A DNA stretch of 36,625 nt from Oscillospiraceae bacterium (GTDB lineage: Bacteria; Bacillota_A; Clostridia; Oscillospirales; Oscillospiraceae): the NCBI GenBank assembly GCA_021771675.1, contig JAETOP010000048.1:1-36625 (forward strand), written 5' to 3'. The position numbers and the translations under genes are program-made. Positions 16,331-25,553 of the stretch are shown piece after piece; position 1 is the first letter of the stretch, and each line of letters opens with the position of its first letter. Under the pieces are notes generated by a model. It made no database searches. It was not told where the DNA came from and was given only the letters and a program-made list of their open reading frames with translations.

Positions 16331-17842
16331 ATGGCAGAAAAACACAACCCCAAATATGGTGGAAAGAAAAACGGCGGCGACCGCGCCATTGTGGCCGGGC
16401 TGGTGCTGGTGATGGCGGTGCTGGTGCTGCTCTCCCTGGGACTGCGGCTGGTGCTGAGCTCCTCCCGGGAACCGGCGGCGCCGGAGACTGTCACAGCTCC
16501 CGAGACGATCCCCCAGGTCACTCCCTCTCAGGAGCCCACGGTGGAGGCAGCTCAGCCGTCCACGGAGAAGGGCCCCTCCCTCTGGCAGCGGCTCTTCGGC
16601 AGCAAGGAAACCCAGCCCCCGGCGACGGAGCCCTTAGAGCCGGAGCATGTAGTTTCCACGGCGGAGATTGCGGTTACCGGCGACATTCTCATGCACATGC
16701 CCGTAATCAACACCGGGCTGCAAAGCAACGGCAGCTACAATTTTGACTCCATCTTCCGCTACCTCACCCCCTATGCCTCCGCCGCCGACCTGGCCATCGC
16801 CAATCTGGAAACCACTCTGGCCGGCTCGGACAAGGGCTACAAGTATTCCGGCCATCCGGCCTTCAACTGCCCCGACGAAATTGTGGACGCTCTGAAAAAC
16901 GCCGGCTTCGACCTGCTCCTCACCGCCAACAACCACTGCTACGACACCAGCGAGTATGGCTTCCTGCGCACGGTGCGCACCGTGCGGGAGAAGGGGCTCC
17001 AGGTGCTGGGCACCCGGGCGGAAACAAGCGAGCCCAAGTATACGGTGCAGGAGGTGGGCGGCATCAAAATCGGCATGGTGAACTACACCTACCAGGGCCT
17101 TCCCGACAACCCCGCAGCAGGGAAGGTCTACATGAACAAAAATACCCTCTCCGATACCTGCGCCCTGCTGGTGAATTCCTTCATCGAGGCCCAGCCGGAT
17201 TCCTTCTACCTGGAGGCCCGGAGCTGCCTGGAGGAAATGAAGGCCGCCGGAGCCGAGGCCACGGTGATGTTCATTCACTGGGGCATCGAATATCAGACCA
17301 CCCCCAGCGCCGCTCAGAAGCAGATTGCCCAGCAGCTGTGCGATTTGGGGTACGACCTGATTCTGGGGGGACACCCCCACGTGATTCAGCCCGTGGAGCT
17401 GCTCACCAGCCGCCTGAACCCGGAGCACAAAACGGTGTGCCTCTATTCCAGCGGCAACGCCGTCTCCAACCAGCGAATTGCGGAGATGAACCTGAAAACC
17501 GGCCACACCGAGGACGCCCTGCTGTTCAGCTTCACCTTCAGCAAATATTCCGACGGCACTGTATACCTGGAAAATGTGGAAGCCCTGCCCTGCTGGGTGG
17601 ACCTGCGCGCAGAGCCCCAGCGGGAATATCCCATCATCCCCCTGGACGATTCCCAGCGGGACAATTGGCAGAGCCTCTACGGCCTGACGGCAGAGGCCCT
17701 GGAAAACGCCAAGAAATCCTATGACCGAACCACCGCCCTGGTTGGGCCGGGAACCATCCAGGTTCAGGATTACCTGGCGGCCCAGAAGCAGCAGCGGGAG
17801 GCGGACTACCTGGCCGCTGTCACCCAAACCGAGGCCGCCTGA
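16331..17842 (+). CDS. CapA-family membrane-anchored metallophosphoesterase, first copy
   Basis: A 503-residue protein. A short basic cytoplasmic start is followed by one membrane helix (about residues 20-42) and a Pro/Thr/Glu-rich linker to about residue 105. The rest is a PGA_cap (CapA) domain of the calcineurin-like phosphoesterase superfamily with TGDILMH, ANLETTLAG, LLTANNHCYD, MFIHWGIEYQ and GGHPHVIQPVE, which carry the metal ligands. CapA proteins take part in poly-gamma-glutamate or envelope polymer metabolism; no capB or capC is nearby, so the substrate here is open. Start ATG 16331 has AAGGAG upstream. The stop TGA is the first base triplet of a repeat module (TGAAGCGC). A paralogue follows at 18484. 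Confidence 0.9.
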   Translation: MAEKHNPKYGGKKNGGDRAIVAGLVLVMAVLVLLSLGLRLVLSSSREPAAPETVTAPETIPQVTPSQEPTVEAAQPSTEKGPSLWQRLFGSKETQPPATEPLEPEHVVSTAEIAVTGDILMHMPVINTGLQSNGSYNFDSIFRYLTPYASAADLAIANLETTLAGSDKGYKYSGHPAFNCPDEIVDALKNAGFDLLLTANNHCYDTSEYGFLRTVRTVREKGLQVLGTRAETSEPKYTVQEVGGIKIGMVNYTYQGLPDNPAAGKVYMNKNTLSDTCALLVNSFIEAQPDSFYLEARSCLEEMKAAGAEATVMFIHWGIEYQTTPSAAQKQIAQQLCDLGYDLILGGHPHVIQPVELLTSRLNPEHKTVCLYSSGNAVSNQRIAEMNLKTGHTEDALLFSFTFSKYSDGTVYLENVEALPCWVDLRAEPQREYPIIPLDDSQRDNWQSLYGLTAEALENAKKSYDRTTALVGPGTIQVQDYLAAQKQQREADYLAAVTQTEAA

Positions 17843-17903
17843 AGCGCAGGGCGCTTCACCCCAATCCGCACGGAGGTGGTCTGTGGTCGTTACCCCAATA
17901 TAA

Positions 17904-17986
17904 GCCCGGTGACGCTTTCTGGGCAGAATGTTGAATGGCGGGCACTTTCGGCTACTCCGTAGGGGAGGCAACCTGCCTCCCGCCAG
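17904..17986 (+). repeat. 83-bp core repeat, copy C
   Basis: Same length and ends as copies A and B but more diverged in the first half (GCCCGGTGACGC, then a GGGCAGAATG stretch). The GGGAGGCA / TGCCTCCC hairpin is kept intact. Confidence 0.8.
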
Positions 17987-18072
17987 GTAAAATACCTGAG
18001 TGTTCTGTTGAATGGAATCAGCTAAAGGCTTCTGAGCAAAGGCTCCCCTGTGTAAGGGGTAAGCGAAGCGCA

Positions 18073-18117
18073 GTGGCGGTAGTGAATGACAGTCCGCCGG
18101 ACTGTCAGAGCCGCCAC
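18073..18117. repeat. strong compound hairpin inside the repeat region
   Basis: Outer stem GTGGCGG / CCGCCAC encloses a perfect stem TGACAGTCCG / CGGACTGTCA with a one-base centre. A further GTTTGC / GCAAAC hairpin follows at 18121-18136. No U-tract, so it is not a standard terminator. Confidence 0.65.
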
Positions 18118-18483
18118 CGGGTTTGCCGCAGCAAACTGTCAGCGAAGCTGACTGAGGGACTGTACAGCAGGCACCTAAATACTGTTACAAACCAATGTGA
18201 AAAGGCATGCCAATACAGTCAAAAAAGGGAAATCAGCTGGAATTTTGTCGGCGTTTATTGAGAATATCGATTCTACGGTAAAGCAGTCCCTCTTCGCCCA
18301 CGTAAATGCATAGACATAACATTTCACCGCACAGTCCCTCAGTCAGCTTCGCTTACCCCTTGCACTTCGGGAGCCTTTGTTCCCAAACCGGTACGCCTCA
18401 CCATTCAACCATTAGCTGAGCAACCTCGACAAACACATTTCTTAAAAGCAGTATCAGCGCTTCCTTAGAAAGGAGAGAGCACC

Positions 18484-19959
18484 ATGAAAACCTTTTGGCG
18501 CAGTCTGGTAGCGGCACTGAAAATCACGGCGATTCTGCTGCTCATCATCGCTCTGGTGGGCATCGGCATTCTGGGCTGGTATTTCTACGAAACAACCTTC
18601 TCCAAAACTCCGACGGAAAATCCCCTGTTTGACTTTATCGAGTCCCTGGTGCCCCAGCGGGAGACCAAGCCCACGGAGCCGCTGATTCCCTATCTTCCCA
18701 CCACCGAGCCTACTACGGAGCCGCCCACCACCGAACCGCCCACCACCCAGCCGCCTGAACCGGAGCATGTGGTGAGCCGGGCCACCATCGGCGCCACGGG
18801 GGATTTGCTGATGCACAAGCCCATCATCGACGCCGCCTGGACGGGAAGCGGCTACAATTTTGATTCCGTTTTCAAATACCTGTCGGAATATTCTCAGGCC
18901 GCCGACTGGGCGGTAGCCAATCTGGAAACCACTCTGGCAGGCAGCGGCCGGGCCTACACCGGCTATCCCAACTTCAACTGTCCCGATGAAATCGTGGACG
19001 GGGCGAAAAACGCCGGGTTCGACATGCTCCTCACCGGCAACAACCACAGCTACGACACCGGAGAGGCTGGCTTCTTCCGCACCATCGAGACAGTGCGGGG
19101 CAAGGGCGTGGAGACTCTGGGCACCATGCTCACCGCAGAGGAGCCCAAATTCGCCATTCAAAACATCAACGGCATTAACTTAGGCCTCATCAGCTACACC
19201 TATGAGGGCCGCCCCGAGGGAGCCGCCGCCGGACGGGTATACCTGAACGGAATCATGATGCACCAGGGGGCGGAGGCTGTGGTGAACACCTTCAACCCCA
19301 TGAATCCCGAGCCCTTCTACACGGAGCTTTCCGGGTATCTGGACGAGATGCGCTCCCAGGGGGCCCAGGCCATTGTGGTATTTCTGCACTGGGGCGTGGA
19401 ATACACCACCACCCCGGTGGCCCACCAGACCGCCATCGCCCAGAAGCTGTGCGACATGGGCGTAGACGTGATCATCGGCGGCCACCCCCATGTGGTGGAG
19501 CCGGTTCAGCTTCTGAGCAGCACTGTGGACCCGGATCACAAGACGGTGTGCCTGTACTCCATGGGCAACGCCGTGTCCAACCAGAGGGCAAATGTGATGA
19601 CCTCCCAGCCCTCGGGGCACACCGAGGACGGGGTGTGGTTCACGGTCACCTTCTGCAAATATTCCGACGGCACGGTGTATTTGGAGGATGTGAATCTGAT
19701 TCCCACCTGGGTCAATCTGCAAACCACGGGCGGGCGCTACTATTATATTCTCCCCCTGGACGGTGACCGGAAGGACGACTGGCAGGCCCAGCTGGAGCTG
19801 GGCGATGTGAGCCTCGCCGCCGCCACCCGCTCCTACGACCGGACCATGGCCATCGTGGGAGACGGACTGGCCCTGGCCAAACAGTATCTGGCAGACGAGC
19901 AGGAGAACCGGGACGCAAACTACCTCGCCGCCCTCTATGAAACGCTGAACGCCGCATAA
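18484..19959 (+). CDS. CapA-family membrane-anchored metallophosphoesterase, second copy
   Basis: A 491-residue paralogue of the preceding gene, by eye about half identical over the catalytic domain. A membrane helix at about residues 12-36 is followed by a linker of repeated TTEPP units, then the CapA domain: TGDLLMH, ANLETTLAG, LLTGNNHSYD, FLHWGVEYT, GGHPHVVEPVQ. All metal-ligand motifs are kept, so both copies should be active. AAAGGAGAGAG precedes the ATG. thyA begins 23 bases after its stop. The pair probably arose by tandem duplication, now split by about 640 bases of repeats; the linkers share little, which suggests an old duplication. Confidence 0.9.
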   Translation: MKTFWRSLVAALKITAILLLIIALVGIGILGWYFYETTFSKTPTENPLFDFIESLVPQRETKPTEPLIPYLPTTEPTTEPPTTEPPTTQPPEPEHVVSRATIGATGDLLMHKPIIDAAWTGSGYNFDSVFKYLSEYSQAADWAVANLETTLAGSGRAYTGYPNFNCPDEIVDGAKNAGFDMLLTGNNHSYDTGEAGFFRTIETVRGKGVETLGTMLTAEEPKFAIQNINGINLGLISYTYEGRPEGAAAGRVYLNGIMMHQGAEAVVNTFNPMNPEPFYTELSGYLDEMRSQGAQAIVVFLHWGVEYTTTPVAHQTAIAQKLCDMGVDVIIGGHPHVVEPVQLLSSTVDPDHKTVCLYSMGNAVSNQRANVMTSQPSGHTEDGVWFTVTFCKYSDGTVYLEDVNLIPTWVNLQTTGGRYYYILPLDGDRKDDWQAQLELGDVSLAAATRSYDRTMAIVGDGLALAKQYLADEQENRDANYLAALYETLNAA

Positions 19960-19982
19960 TCAAAAGAAAGGACAACGCCGTC

Positions 19983-20813
19983 ATGAGCAAAGCTGATGAA
20001 CTCTACCGGGCCACCTGCCTGGACATTCTGGAAAACGGATTCTCCGACGAAAACCTGGAGGTGCGCCCCCACTGGGCGGACGGCACCCCGGCCCATACCA
20101 TCAAAAAATTCGGGGTGGTGAACCGGTACAACCTGGCGGAGGAATTCCCCATTATGACCCTGCGGCGCACCTACTGGAAAAGTGCCGTAGACGAGCTGCT
20201 CTGGATCTGGCAGAAGAAGTCCAACCGGATTGCCGACCTGGGCAGCCATGTCTGGGACGAGTGGGCAGGGGAGGATGGCACCATCGGCAAGGCCTATGGC
20301 TACCAGCTGGGCGTCAAGCACCAGTATCAAGAGGGGATGTTCGACCAGGTGGATCGGGTGCTTTTTGACTTGAAGCACAACCCCGCCTCCCGGCGCATCC
20401 TGACCAATATCTATAATTTTGAGGATTTGCACGAGATGAACCTGTACCCCTGCGCCTACTCCATGACCTTCAACGTCACAGGCCGCACCCTGAACGCCAT
20501 CCTCAACCAGCGCTCCCAGGACATGCTCACCGCCAACAACTGGAACGTGGTGCAGTACGCCGTGCTCACCCACATGATGGCCCAGGTCTCCGGGCTGAAG
20601 GTGGGAGAGCTGGTTCATGTGATTGCCGACTGCCACATCTACGACCGGCACATCCCCGCCGTGAAGGCCATGCTGGAACGGGAGGGCTTTGACGCTCCCC
20701 AGTTCCGCATGGACGAAAGCGTCACCGACTTCTATGCTTTCACCAAGGATTCCTTCCGGCTGGAAAACTACAGGTATCATCCCTTTGACTTTGAAATCCC
20801 CATGGCGATTTGA
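19983..20813 (+). CDS. thyA: thymidylate synthase (ThyA type)
   Basis: A 276-residue enzyme methylating dUMP to dTMP with methylene-tetrahydrofolate. The active-site cysteine is Cys157 in NLYPCAYSM; the segment LNQRSQDM and the later NNWNVVQYAVL are the phosphate- and dUMP-binding regions, and IADCHIYDRH lies near the C-terminus. The form PCxYS with RSxDM..NxxNVxQY is closer to the Bacillus/phage phi3T-type ThyA than to the E. coli type. The normal C-terminus FEIPMAI is present. folA follows after 9 bases, giving the classical pair in which DHFR regenerates the folate oxidised by ThyA. Confidence 0.96.
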   Translation: MSKADELYRATCLDILENGFSDENLEVRPHWADGTPAHTIKKFGVVNRYNLAEEFPIMTLRRTYWKSAVDELLWIWQKKSNRIADLGSHVWDEWAGEDGTIGKAYGYQLGVKHQYQEGMFDQVDRVLFDLKHNPASRRILTNIYNFEDLHEMNLYPCAYSMTFNVTGRTLNAILNQRSQDMLTANNWNVVQYAVLTHMMAQVSGLKVGELVHVIADCHIYDRHIPAVKAMLEREGFDAPQFRMDESVTDFYAFTKDSFRLENYRYHPFDFEIPMAI

Positions 20814-20822
20814 GGTAGGGGC

Positions 20823-21302
20823 ATGAATCTGATCGTAGCTGTTTATGAGGACTGGGGCATTGGCGCTGACGGCACCCAGCCCATCGCCCTGACCGCTGAC
20901 CGGAAATTCTTCCGGGAAACCACCCGGGGGGCGGCGGTGATTGTGGGGCGGCGCACCGCCCAGGACTTTCCGGGGCAGAAGCCCCTGCCCGGGCGGGCCA
21001 ACTACCTGCTGACCCGGGGGGATGGGGTGCACCCCGGCTTCATCCCCTGCCGCAGTCCCGAAGAGGCCGTGGAAAAGGCCCGGGGGGCGGAGCAGGTGTT
21101 CGTCATCGGCGGGGGCAGCGTCTACCACCAAATGCTTTCTTACTGCGACACCGCCTACGTCACCAAGGTGGGCGCCTGCCCCCAGTCCGACACCTTCTTC
21201 CCCAATTTGGACGAGGATGGAGCCTGGGTTCTGGAGGCTGTGCTGGCCCAGGGCGAGGAGAACGGCATTCCCTATCAAATGCTGCGCTACCGCAGAAAAT
21301 AG
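20823..21302 (+). CDS. folA: dihydrofolate reductase
   Basis: A 159-residue DHFR reducing dihydrofolate to tetrahydrofolate with NADPH. Motifs: LIVAVYEDWGIGADG at the N-terminus (WGIG in place of the common NxxIG), VIVGRRTAQDFPG, and FVIGGGSVYHQML for the NADPH-binding GGxxxY. Length is typical. The start has GAGGTAGGGG directly upstream. Together with thyA it forms a thymidylate-cycle pair, closed by a terminator at 21309-21352. Confidence 0.95.
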   Translation: MNLIVAVYEDWGIGADGTQPIALTADRKFFRETTRGAAVIVGRRTAQDFPGQKPLPGRANYLLTRGDGVHPGFIPCRSPEEAVEKARGAEQVFVIGGGSVYHQMLSYCDTAYVTKVGACPQSDTFFPNLDEDGAWVLEAVLAQGEENGIPYQMLRYRRK

Positions 21303-21308
21303 AAAAAT

Positions 21309-21352
21309 CCGTCGATTCTACCGCTGGTCGGTTGCGGAATCGGCGGTTTTTT
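21309..21352 (+). terminator. terminator after folA
   Basis: Stem CCGTCGATTC / GAATCGGCGG (one G-U pair) with an 18-base loop, followed by TTTTTT at 21347-21352. Confidence 0.8.
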
Positions 21353-21385
21353 GGTATGGTGAGAGCAGAAAAGGAGGGGAAACCC

Positions 21386-22555
21386 ATGTATGAAATCAAC
21401 AAGGAGGCCTTCGCTGCCTTTCTGGCCCAGCAGCGCAGGGAAAAGGGCTGGACGCAAAAGGATTTGGCCCAGCGGCTGTATGTCTCCGACAAGGCAGTGA
21501 GCAAGTGGGAGCGGGGGCTGAGCCTGCCGGATATTTCTCTGCTGCTCCCCCTGGCGGACTGCCTGGGCGTGGGGATAACGGAGCTGCTGGAAGGGAAACA
21601 GGCGGAGAACCCGGTGGAAGCGGAGAATGTGGAAATCCTGGTGAAGAAGGCCCTGAGCCTGGCGGAGGAAGACCCAGAGCAGGTAAAGGTGCGGCGGAAG
21701 GAGCGGGCGATGCTGTTTGCCGGGGCGGCAATTCTGGGAGTGCTGGAATCCCTGGCAGGCAGCTTGCTGCTGGGCCGGGGGGGCTATGAGGTTGGTTTCA
21801 GCCCACTGGCAGTTTATGAGGTACTGGGGCTGATCTTCGGGCTGTATTTCTGGTGCTTCATGAAGGAAAGGCTTCCCGGGTACTACGATGAAAACCGGAT
21901 CGGCTTCTATACCGACGGCTTCCTGGAAATCAACTTTCCGGGGGTTAGCTTCAACAACACCAACTGGCCCCATATGGTAAAGGCATTTCGCATCTGGTCG
22001 ATTGTAACGATTTTGACGGTTCCCCTGCTGAACATCGTCCTCACTCTGCTTCCCATCGGGGAGGAGGGGCAGCTGGTCTGCCAGATGGCTACCTTGTTTG
22101 TCTTCCTCGGGAGCCTCTTCCTGCCGGTGTACCTGGCGGCGGGCCGGGAAAAACAGGAGGACCAGGAACCCGGGAAGGGAAGAAAGTGGATGCTTCTGAT
22201 TGTCCTGGTTGTGTGCGCTGCCCTTCTGCTGGCCATCCCGGGGATGGGCAGCGTCCGCTCCTCCCTGCGGGTGGGCTACGTTTCCAGCAGTACATTTCAA
22301 AAATGCACCGCCCGGTATCTCCGGCTCACGGGCACGGAGCGATACACCCTGCGCCCCAGGCAGGAGGACTATGTGATTACGGTGGTGACGGAGGAAGGGA
22401 GCCTTTCCCTGGAACTCCGGGACGAGACCGGCGTGGTATTTTCCCAGGAGGACATCCAGAGCGGAATTTACCCCGTCTGCCTGGAGGGTACCACCCACAT
22501 CACCATCACCGCCCAGGGCCACAAGGGCAGTTTCGCCATCACACCGGAGGAATAG
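21386..22555 (+). CDS. membrane-bound XRE-family helix-turn-helix protein
   Basis: A 389-residue protein joining a cytoplasmic DNA-binding domain to a membrane and exterior part. Residues 5-65 are an XRE/Cro-type HTH (KGWTQKDLAQRLYVSDKAVSKWERG, shown here only for its first 20: pattern WTQxxLAxxLxVSxxAVSKWE). Four hydrophobic segments follow at about residues 112-130, 137-155, 205-230 and 233-252, with a fifth at about 266-285. The last 100 residues look beta-rich and would face outside. Such proteins are common in Clostridia and usually sense envelope signals; the ligand is unknown. AAGGAGG precedes ATG 21386. It follows a terminator and is a single-gene unit. Confidence 0.8.
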   Translation: MYEINKEAFAAFLAQQRREKGWTQKDLAQRLYVSDKAVSKWERGLSLPDISLLLPLADCLGVGITELLEGKQAENPVEAENVEILVKKALSLAEEDPEQVKVRRKERAMLFAGAAILGVLESLAGSLLLGRGGYEVGFSPLAVYEVLGLIFGLYFWCFMKERLPGYYDENRIGFYTDGFLEINFPGVSFNNTNWPHMVKAFRIWSIVTILTVPLLNIVLTLLPIGEEGQLVCQMATLFVFLGSLFLPVYLAAGREKQEDQEPGKGRKWMLLIVLVVCAALLLAIPGMGSVRSSLRVGYVSSSTFQKCTARYLRLTGTERYTLRPRQEDYVITVVTEEGSLSLELRDETGVVFSQEDIQSGIYPVCLEGTTHITITAQGHKGSFAITPEE

Positions 22556-22607
22556 GCTCTTGCGCTTACCGGGCTGCTGGTGAACAGCCGATAAGCACTT
22601 AACAGGA

Positions 22608-22632
22608 CGCCCGGAGCAAGTGGCTCCGGGCG
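22608..22632. terminator. shared terminator between converging genes
   Basis: Perfect 10-bp stem CGCCCGGAGC / GCTCCGGGCG with loop AAGTG, followed on the plus strand by TTGCTTATTTCC. It lies 5 bases past the stop of the leftward ygiQ gene and about 50 bases past the HTH gene, and probably serves both. Confidence 0.7.
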
Positions 22633-22636
22633 TTGC

Positions 22637-24553
22637 TTATTTCCGCTTTACGGGGGTTTTCACCGTTCTCTTTGGGGCGGGCTTTGGGCGGGCAGTGGAC
22701 CGGGTGGGCGCTTTGGACGGCTTCCCGTCCTTGGAAGGGGGCGCCCCGCAGCCCCCGGCTTTGGGAGGCACCGCACGGATCAGGCATTTGGGGCCTGATC
22801 CGATCAAATCCTCCCGGTGGGCGGCAATCAGGGCCTGGCGAACCAGGTAGTAGTTCTTGGGGTTCCGGTACTGGATCAGGGCCCGCTGCATAGCCTTCTC
22901 GTGGGGGTCGGTGGGGACATAGACCCGCTCCATGGTTCTGGGGTCCAGGCCGGTGTAGTACATCACCGTGGACAATGTGGAGGGGGTGGGATAGAAGTCC
23001 TGCACCTGCTCCGGGTTGTAGCCCATGTCCCGGATGTACTCCGCCAGCTCCACAGCCTCCTTCATGGTGGAGCCCGGATGGCTGGACATGAGGTAAGGCA
23101 CCAAAAACTGATTCATGCCGTACTGCTGATTCAGGGCAAAATACTTCTCCACAAACCGGTTGTAGACGGCGTTTCTGGGCTTGCCCATCCGGCTGAGCAC
23201 AGCGTCGGACACGTGCTCCGGGGCCACCTTCAGCTGTCCCGAAATGTGGTACTGGACCAGCTCCTTAAAGAAGGTATCCTTTTTATCCGAGAGCAGATAG
23301 TCAAAGCGAATGCCGCTGCGGACAAACACCTTCTTCACCCCGGGGATTTTCCGGAGCTTGCGCAGAAGGGCCACATAGTCCGAGTGGTCGGCGTTCATGT
23401 TCTTACAGGGGGTGGGGAACAGGCATTGCCGGCCGCCGCAGGCCCCCTTGGTCAGCTGCTTTTCACAGGCCGGATGGCGGAAATTGGCGGTGGGCCCCCC
23501 CACATCGTGGATATAGCCCTTGAAATCCGGGTCATGGGTCATGGCCTCCGCCTCCCGGAGGATGGACTCATGGCTTCTCACCTGGACAATCCGCCCTTGG
23601 TGGAAGGTCAGGGCGCAGAAGGAGCAGGCCCCGAAGCAGCCACGGTTGCTCACCAGGCTGAATTTTACCTCCTCGATGGCGGGGACGCCCCCGGCCTTCT
23701 GGTAGCTGGGGTGGTAGGTGCGGCAATAGGGCAGATCGTACACGGCGTCCATTTCCGCTGTGGTCAGGGGCTTCTGGGGGGGATTCTGCACCACATATTC
23801 CTTGCCGCAGCGCTCCGCCAAACGCTTTGCGGTGAAGGGGTCGCAGTTGCCGTACTGGATTTTGAAGGATTCGGCGTAGGCCCGTTTGTTCTTCCTCACC
23901 TCCTCGAAGGCGGGGAGCATGATGGTGGGGAAGCTGTCATCCAGGGTCTGGGTTTTGAACACCGTGCCGTCGATGTAGGTGATGTCCTTCACGTCCATGC
24001 CGGCGTTCAGGGCGTCGGCGATCTCCACCACGCTTTTTTCTCCCATGCCGTACATCAGCAAATCCGCCTGGGAGTCCAGGAGGATGGAGCGCTTCACGCT
24101 CTCCGACCAGTAGTCGTAGTGCCCTAGCCGCCGCAGGCTGGCCTCGATGCCGCCGATGAGGATGGGCACGTCTTTGTAGGTTTGGCGGATCAGGTTGCAG
24201 TAGACCACTGTGGCATAGTCCGGCCGCCTGCCCATGACCCCGCCGGGGGTGAAGGCGTCGGTTTTCCGCCGATGCTTGGTGACGGAATAGTGGTTGACCA
24301 TACTGTCCATGTTGCCGCCGGATACCAGGAAGCCCAGCCGGGGGCGGCCAAACACGTCGATGGATTTGGGATTTTTCCAGTCCGGCTGGGGAATCATTCC
24401 CACGCTGTAGCCGTGGCTTTCCAGAATCCGGCTGATGATGGCGTGGCCAAAGGAGGGGTGATCCACATAGGCATCGCCGCAGACGTACACAAAGTCGCAC
24501 TGCTCCCAGCCCCGATTTTTCATTTCCTCCTTGGTAATGGGCAGAAATTCCAT
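22637..24553 (-). CDS. YgiQ family radical SAM protein (UPF0313)
   Basis: A 638-residue radical SAM protein. The iron-sulfur motif is C306-FGA-C310-SF-C313. The N-terminus [14 protein letters not shown] and the B12-like/UPF0313 part ([39 protein letters not shown]) are diagnostic for YgiQ proteins, whose biochemical role is not settled. The C-terminal 45 residues are a Lys/Pro/Arg-rich tail (for example [16 protein letters not shown]), probably disordered and able to bind nucleic acid. The start ATG 24553 has AGAAGGAG; a longer frame runs into repeat DNA and is rejected. It is a single-gene unit as far as visible. Confidence 0.93.
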   Translation of the reverse strand: MEFLPITKEEMKNRGWEQCDFVYVCGDAYVDHPSFGHAIISRILESHGYSVGMIPQPDWKNPKSIDVFGRPRLGFLVSGGNMDSMVNHYSVTKHRRKTDAFTPGGVMGRRPDYATVVYCNLIRQTYKDVPILIGGIEASLRRLGHYDYWSESVKRSILLDSQADLLMYGMGEKSVVEIADALNAGMDVKDITYIDGTVFKTQTLDDSFPTIMLPAFEEVRKNKRAYAESFKIQYGNCDPFTAKRLAERCGKEYVVQNPPQKPLTTAEMDAVYDLPYCRTYHPSYQKAGGVPAIEEVKFSLVSNRGCFGACSFCALTFHQGRIVQVRSHESILREAEAMTHDPDFKGYIHDVGGPTANFRHPACEKQLTKGACGGRQCLFPTPCKNMNADHSDYVALLRKLRKIPGVKKVFVRSGIRFDYLLSDKKDTFFKELVQYHISGQLKVAPEHVSDAVLSRMGKPRNAVYNRFVEKYFALNQQYGMNQFLVPYLMSSHPGSTMKEAVELAEYIRDMGYNPEQVQDFYPTPSTLSTVMYYTGLDPRTMERVYVPTDPHEKAMQRALIQYRNPKNYYLVRQALIAAHREDLIGSGPKCLIRAVPPKAGGCGAPPSKDGKPSKAPTRSTARPKPAPKRTVKTPVKRK

Positions 24554-24633
24554 GTTTTTCTCCTTCTGGCAACGGGCAATGCCCGCTGATAGTTCGCACG
24601 GGGCTGGTCTGGTGCCGTTTATGCCCCCAATCC

Positions 24634-24735
24634 GCCCGGTAACGCCTTTCGGGCAAAAGGTTGGGTGAAATAAGGTGACGGCTTCTGAGGGAGGCTCCCC
24701 TGGTTCCATTCAACAGAGCGCTCAAAAGTCGTTAC
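24634..24735. repeat. degenerate core fragment and miniature inverted-repeat element
   Basis: GCCCGGTAACGCC (24634) is a fragment of the 83-bp core. GTGACGGCTTCTGAG (24675) pairs with CTCAAAAGTCGTTAC (24721-24735), giving a 61-base version of the 7591-7820 element with its centre deleted. It lies in the 205-base gap between ygiQ and the NUDIX gene; nothing else is seen there apart from a CGGGCAATGCCCG hairpin near 24583. Confidence 0.65.
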
Positions 24736-24758
24736 CTTTCGCACATCTGTAGCTTTCT

Positions 24759-25340
24759 CTACGGTGTGGACGAATTGCTTTCCATCAAACGAACCTTTTC
24801 CATCAATTTTGAATAAATCCGCTGACAGAACCAGGGCTCGGTGGATTTTTGCAGCACCTCCCCCACGCCGAACCAGGCCACGGCCTTGTTCTCGTCGGGC
24901 TTGGAGCGCACCGGGACGGCGGGGTCGGCCTCAAAGAGGTAGGTGACGTTCAGGTGCAGGTGGGAGGAGACGTATTTCCCCCGCTTCTCGTGGCCGTCCA
25001 CGGTGAGAATCTCCAGGGAGAAGATTCCCTCCCCCAGGGGCCTCAGCTTCTCCAGGCCGCTCTCCTCCCGGACTTCCTTCTCCGCCACGGCCCGCAAATC
25101 CTCCATCCCGTCGGCGTGGCCTCCCAGCCAGGCCCAGGAGTCGTAGAGATTGTGGTAGGCCATCAGCGCCTTTTCCCGGTCCGGGCTCACCACCCAGGCG
25201 GAGGCCGTCAGGTGGGCGGCGTTGCAGCGGCGGGTGTAGATGTCCGCCCCGCTGTCCAGCCAGGAAAGCAGCTCCTGCTTGTCCCGCCGCTCCTGCTCGT
25301 TAAAGGGGATGAAGGCCATGATTTGTTCCGGGAGTTTCAT
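24759..25340 (-). CDS. NUDIX hydrolase
   Basis: A 193-residue hydrolase of nucleoside diphosphates linked to another moiety. The Nudix box begins at GHADGME, continues through seven residues and ends KEVREESGL, matching GX5EX7REUXEEXGU with Lys in place of Arg. Flanks include a TASAWVVS strand and a late DENKAVAWFGVGEVL. The substrate is not predictable. Its ATG overlaps the stop of the DUF896 gene in an ATGA, so it is translated with it and with ylmH as a three-gene unit. Confidence 0.9.
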   Translation of the reverse strand: MKLPEQIMAFIPFNEQERRDKQELLSWLDSGADIYTRRCNAAHLTASAWVVSPDREKALMAYHNLYDSWAWLGGHADGMEDLRAVAEKEVREESGLEKLRPLGEGIFSLEILTVDGHEKRGKYVSSHLHLNVTYLFEADPAVPVRSKPDENKAVAWFGVGEVLQKSTEPWFCQRIYSKLMEKVRLMESNSSTP

Positions 25341-25543
25341 TTCTTTTTCTCCACCTTCTGCTTGGTGCCGTCGGGCCGGAGGATGTAGGTGTTCTCCAGC
25401 TGGCCGGTGAGACTGGCCTTCACGGCGTCGATGTAGATTCTTCTTAAGCGATCCCGCTCGGCGGTCTCCGCCGGGGTCAGGCCCTCCGCCTTTGATTTGT
25501 GGGCCAGCTCATTGATTCTGGCGATGACTTCCTTCATTTCCAT
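25337..25543 (-). CDS. DUF896 (YnzC-like) small protein
   Basis: A 68-residue protein of the DUF896/UPF0291 family, small helical-hairpin proteins of Firmicutes with unclear role. The motif INELAHKSKAEGLTPAE and the following RDRLRRIYIDAVKASL are typical. The start is ATG 25543 because GAGGAA lies 7 bases before it; an ATG six codons upstream overlaps that site. It begins 10 bases after ylmH and overlaps the NUDIX gene by 4 bases. Confidence 0.9.
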   Translation of the reverse strand: MEMKEVIARINELAHKSKAEGLTPAETAERDRLRRIYIDAVKASLTGQLENTYILRPDGTKQKVEKKK

Positions 25544-25553
25544 TTTCGATTCC

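Larger units (their letters stand above)
17840..18441. repeat. composite repeat region between the two capA-like genes
   Basis: About 600 bases of repeat modules with no gene. It begins with GAAGCGC/GCGCTTC (overlapping the stop of the upstream gene), continues with an 83-bp core copy C (17904-17986), then an element with inverted ends related to the one at 7591-7820: AAAGGCTCCCCTGTGTAAGGGG-type arm near 18040 and its inverted partner near 18354-18381, with AGTCAGCTTCGC/GCGAAGCTGACT pairs inside. It ends with ACAAACACATTT, like the 10257-10269 end. Confidence 0.75.

Noticed and set aside
21333..21361. Promoter-like TTGCGG, 17 bases, TATGGT before the HTH gene
   Set aside because: It overlaps the folA terminator stem and both hexamers are poor matches, so I do not call it.
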